From Anderseniella sp. (GTDB taxonomy: Bacteria; Pseudomonadota; Alphaproteobacteria; Rhizobiales; Aestuariivirgaceae): 6,061 bases of DNA. The position numbers and the translations under genes are program-made. The notes beneath the pieces were generated by a model. The model saw only the letters and a list, made by a program, of their open reading frames with translations. It made no database searches and was not told where the DNA came from. This document shows, piece after piece, positions 4,706-6,061 of the stretch (position 1 is the stretch's first letter; every line of letters starts with the position of its first letter). The stretch covers positions 1 through 6,061 of the forward strand of contig JABDRA010000679.1 of the NCBI GenBank assembly GCA_013041995.1. The letters run 5' to 3'.

Positions 4706-6061
4706 TCACTTTTCGTAGTGCCTGGCCACCAGCAGGTCGAGCAACCGGACCCCCCAGCCCGATCCCCACGACTGGTTGATCGGCGACTTGACCGCGTCCA
4801 TGGCCGTTCCTGCCACATCCAGATGCGCCCATGGCACATCATCCACAAAGCGCTGCAGAAACTGCCCTGCGGTAATGGAACCGGCCAACCTGCCGCCGAT
4901 GTTTTTCATGTCGGCGATGTCTGAATCAATCAGTTTGTCATATTCCGGCGCTAACGGCATGCGCCAGACCCGCTCGCGCGTGTCCTGCCCCACACCGGCC
5001 AGTTGATCAGAAAGCTTGTCATCATTGGAAAACAGACCGGCATGTTCCTTGCCAAGCGCAACCAGAATGGCACCTGTCAAGGTCGCAAGGTTGACCATGA
5101 ACTTCGGCTTGAAACGATCCTGCGTATACCACAGTGCATCAGCCAGAACGAGGCGGCCTTCAGCGTCGGTATTGAGAACCGCAATGGTTTGTTTCGACAT
5201 GGATGTCACCACATCACCAGGGCGCTGGGCATTACCGTCCGGCATGTTTTCGACCAGCCCAACAACACCGATCGCGTTGACTTTCGCCTTGCGTCCGGCA
5301 AGGGCGGCCATCAGGCCGGTGACACACGCAGCGCCGCCCATGTCCCCCTTCATGTCTTCCATGCCGGCTGATGGCTTGATGGAGATGCCGCCGGTATCGA
5401 AAGTCACGCCCTTGCCGACGAAAGCAACCGGCGGATCGCCCTTCTTGCCGCCCTCCCAACGCATGATGCATAGCCGGGGTTTGCGGGGTGATCCCAGCGC
5501 AACCCCCAGCAACGCCCCCATTCCCAGCTTGGCCATCTGCTTTTCATCAAGCACTTCAATGATCAGCCCGAGTTTTGATAGTTTCCTGATTTCACTGGCA
5601 AAACTCTCAGGATAAAGAATGTTGGCCGGCTCGTTTACCAGGTCTCTTGCCAGGTGAACGCCTGTGGCAACCGCATCCAGCGAGGCATACCGGGTCTTTG
5701 CCGCGGCAACCGCCGCAGTCAGTATCTTCGCACTGGCCAGCTTTTTCACCTTTGACGGCTTCGACTTGTACTTTGTGAAACTGTAGGTGCGCAACCGCAT
5801 GCCCGAGGCGAGCCGGGAAGACATAGCAGCCGCTTCAATACCAGGCTTGCCGGGAAGTGCGGCTGACACTGTCAGTCCAGTGGCCTGAACCTCGCCGGCT
5901 GCAGCGGCAATTGCGCCGCCGACATATTCGGCAGCGACTTCATCCAGATCATCGGTTTTGCCGACACCCATGACAATGACGCGTTCAGGCCCTGATCCAT
6001 TTGGCAGGATGACGTCGAGGGACTTTTCACGCTCTGCCTTGAAGTCCGCCACCTTTATGGC
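4706..6061 (-). CDS. pepA: Leucyl aminopeptidase (M17), 5' end outside the window
   Basis: A cytosolic dimetal aminopeptidase that removes N-terminal residues, classically leucine, from peptides. The frame is open to the window edge (ending A-I-K upstream of a GTG at 6052), and the family usually has about 500 residues, so roughly 50 N-terminal residues lie beyond 6061. The GTG at 6052 is not the true start. Counting from that GTG as residue 1, metal ligands are K214, D219, D237, D296 and E298, and catalytic residues are K226 and R300, in GKGVTFDTGG, SIKPSAG, MKGDMGGA and the M17 signature NTDAEGRL (294-301). Their spacing matches E. coli PepA exactly with an offset of 56, so the enzyme should be active. 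The N-terminal macro-like domain ends near 130, with a lysine-rich stretch at 94-104. E. coli PepA also binds DNA in XerCD recombination and carAB control; nothing here tests that. It heads the five-gene minus-strand operon. Confidence 0.98.
   Translation of the reverse strand, partial: AIKVADFKAEREKSLDVILPNGSGPERVIVMGVGKTDDLDEVAAEYVGGAIAAAAGEVQATGLTVSAALPGKPGIEAAAMSSRLASGMRLRTYSFTKYKSKPSKVKKLASAKILTAAVAAAKTRYASLDAVATGVHLARDLVNEPANILYPESFASEIRKLSKLGLIIEVLDEKQMAKLGMGALLGVALGSPRKPRLCIMRWEGGKKGDPPVAFVGKGVTFDTGGISIKPSAGMEDMKGDMGGAACVTGLMAALAGRKAKVNAIGVVGLVENMPDGNAQRPGDVVTSMSKQTIAVLNTDAEGRLVLADALWYTQDRFKPKFMVNLATLTGAILVALGKEHAGLFSNDDKLSDQLAGVGQDTRERVWRMPLAPEYDKLIDSDIADMKNIGGRLAGSITAGQFLQRFVDDVPWAHLDVAGTAMDAVKSPINQSWGSGWGVRLLDLLVARHYEK

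Noticed and set aside
5016..5615. A 199-codon open frame on the plus strand inside pepA
   Set aside because: It is antisense to the conserved catalytic half of pepA, with low-complexity Ser/Pro/Ala composition and no recognisable domain.
6050..6052. GTG as the start of pepA
   Set aside because: The frame continues upstream to the window edge, and alignment offset to E. coli PepA shows about 50 residues are still missing.

Overview
The window is an ordinary-looking stretch of a moderately GC-rich bacterial chromosome. It most likely comes from an alphaproteobacterium: a leucyl aminopeptidase gene lies directly upstream of holC (DNA polymerase III chi), an order I know from that class, and the proteins read as alphaproteobacterial. 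I cannot name a genus. Eight protein genes fill almost all of the sequence. I found no tRNA, rRNA, CRISPR array, insertion sequence or attachment site, and no gene-free stretch over 300 bases. The longest intergenic gap is 90 bp.

Plus-strand block (33-2562): a zinc-dependent deacylase of the succinylglutamate desuccinylase/aspartoacylase (AstE/AspA) family comes first. A small secreted Rap1a/Tai-like protein with four cysteines follows, overlapping it by 8 bp. After a 90-bp AT-richer gap comes a Stealth-family sugar-phosphate transferase, which is lower in GC than the other sampled genes and has no capsule genes beside it.

Minus-strand block (6061 down to 2590): read in transcription order this is pepA (5' end outside the window), holC, a class I SAM-dependent methyltransferase, a 61-residue DUF1737 protein, and a LigE-type glutathione S-transferase. 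holC and the methyltransferase overlap by 1 bp, and DUF1737 and the GST by 4 bp (ATGA). The remaining gaps are 37 and 32 bp, so the five genes look like one operon, possibly with a weak internal promoter before DUF1737. The two blocks converge across a 27-bp gap at 2563-2589, where I see no convincing terminator.

The minus-strand operon joins housekeeping functions (peptide turnover, replication clamp-loader chi) to a small methyltransferase/DUF1737/GST group whose substrates cannot be read from the sequence. I did not find a clearly new biological system. The points most worth a second look are the isolated Stealth gene, the deacylase/Rap1a-like coupled pair, and the DUF1737-GST coupled pair.
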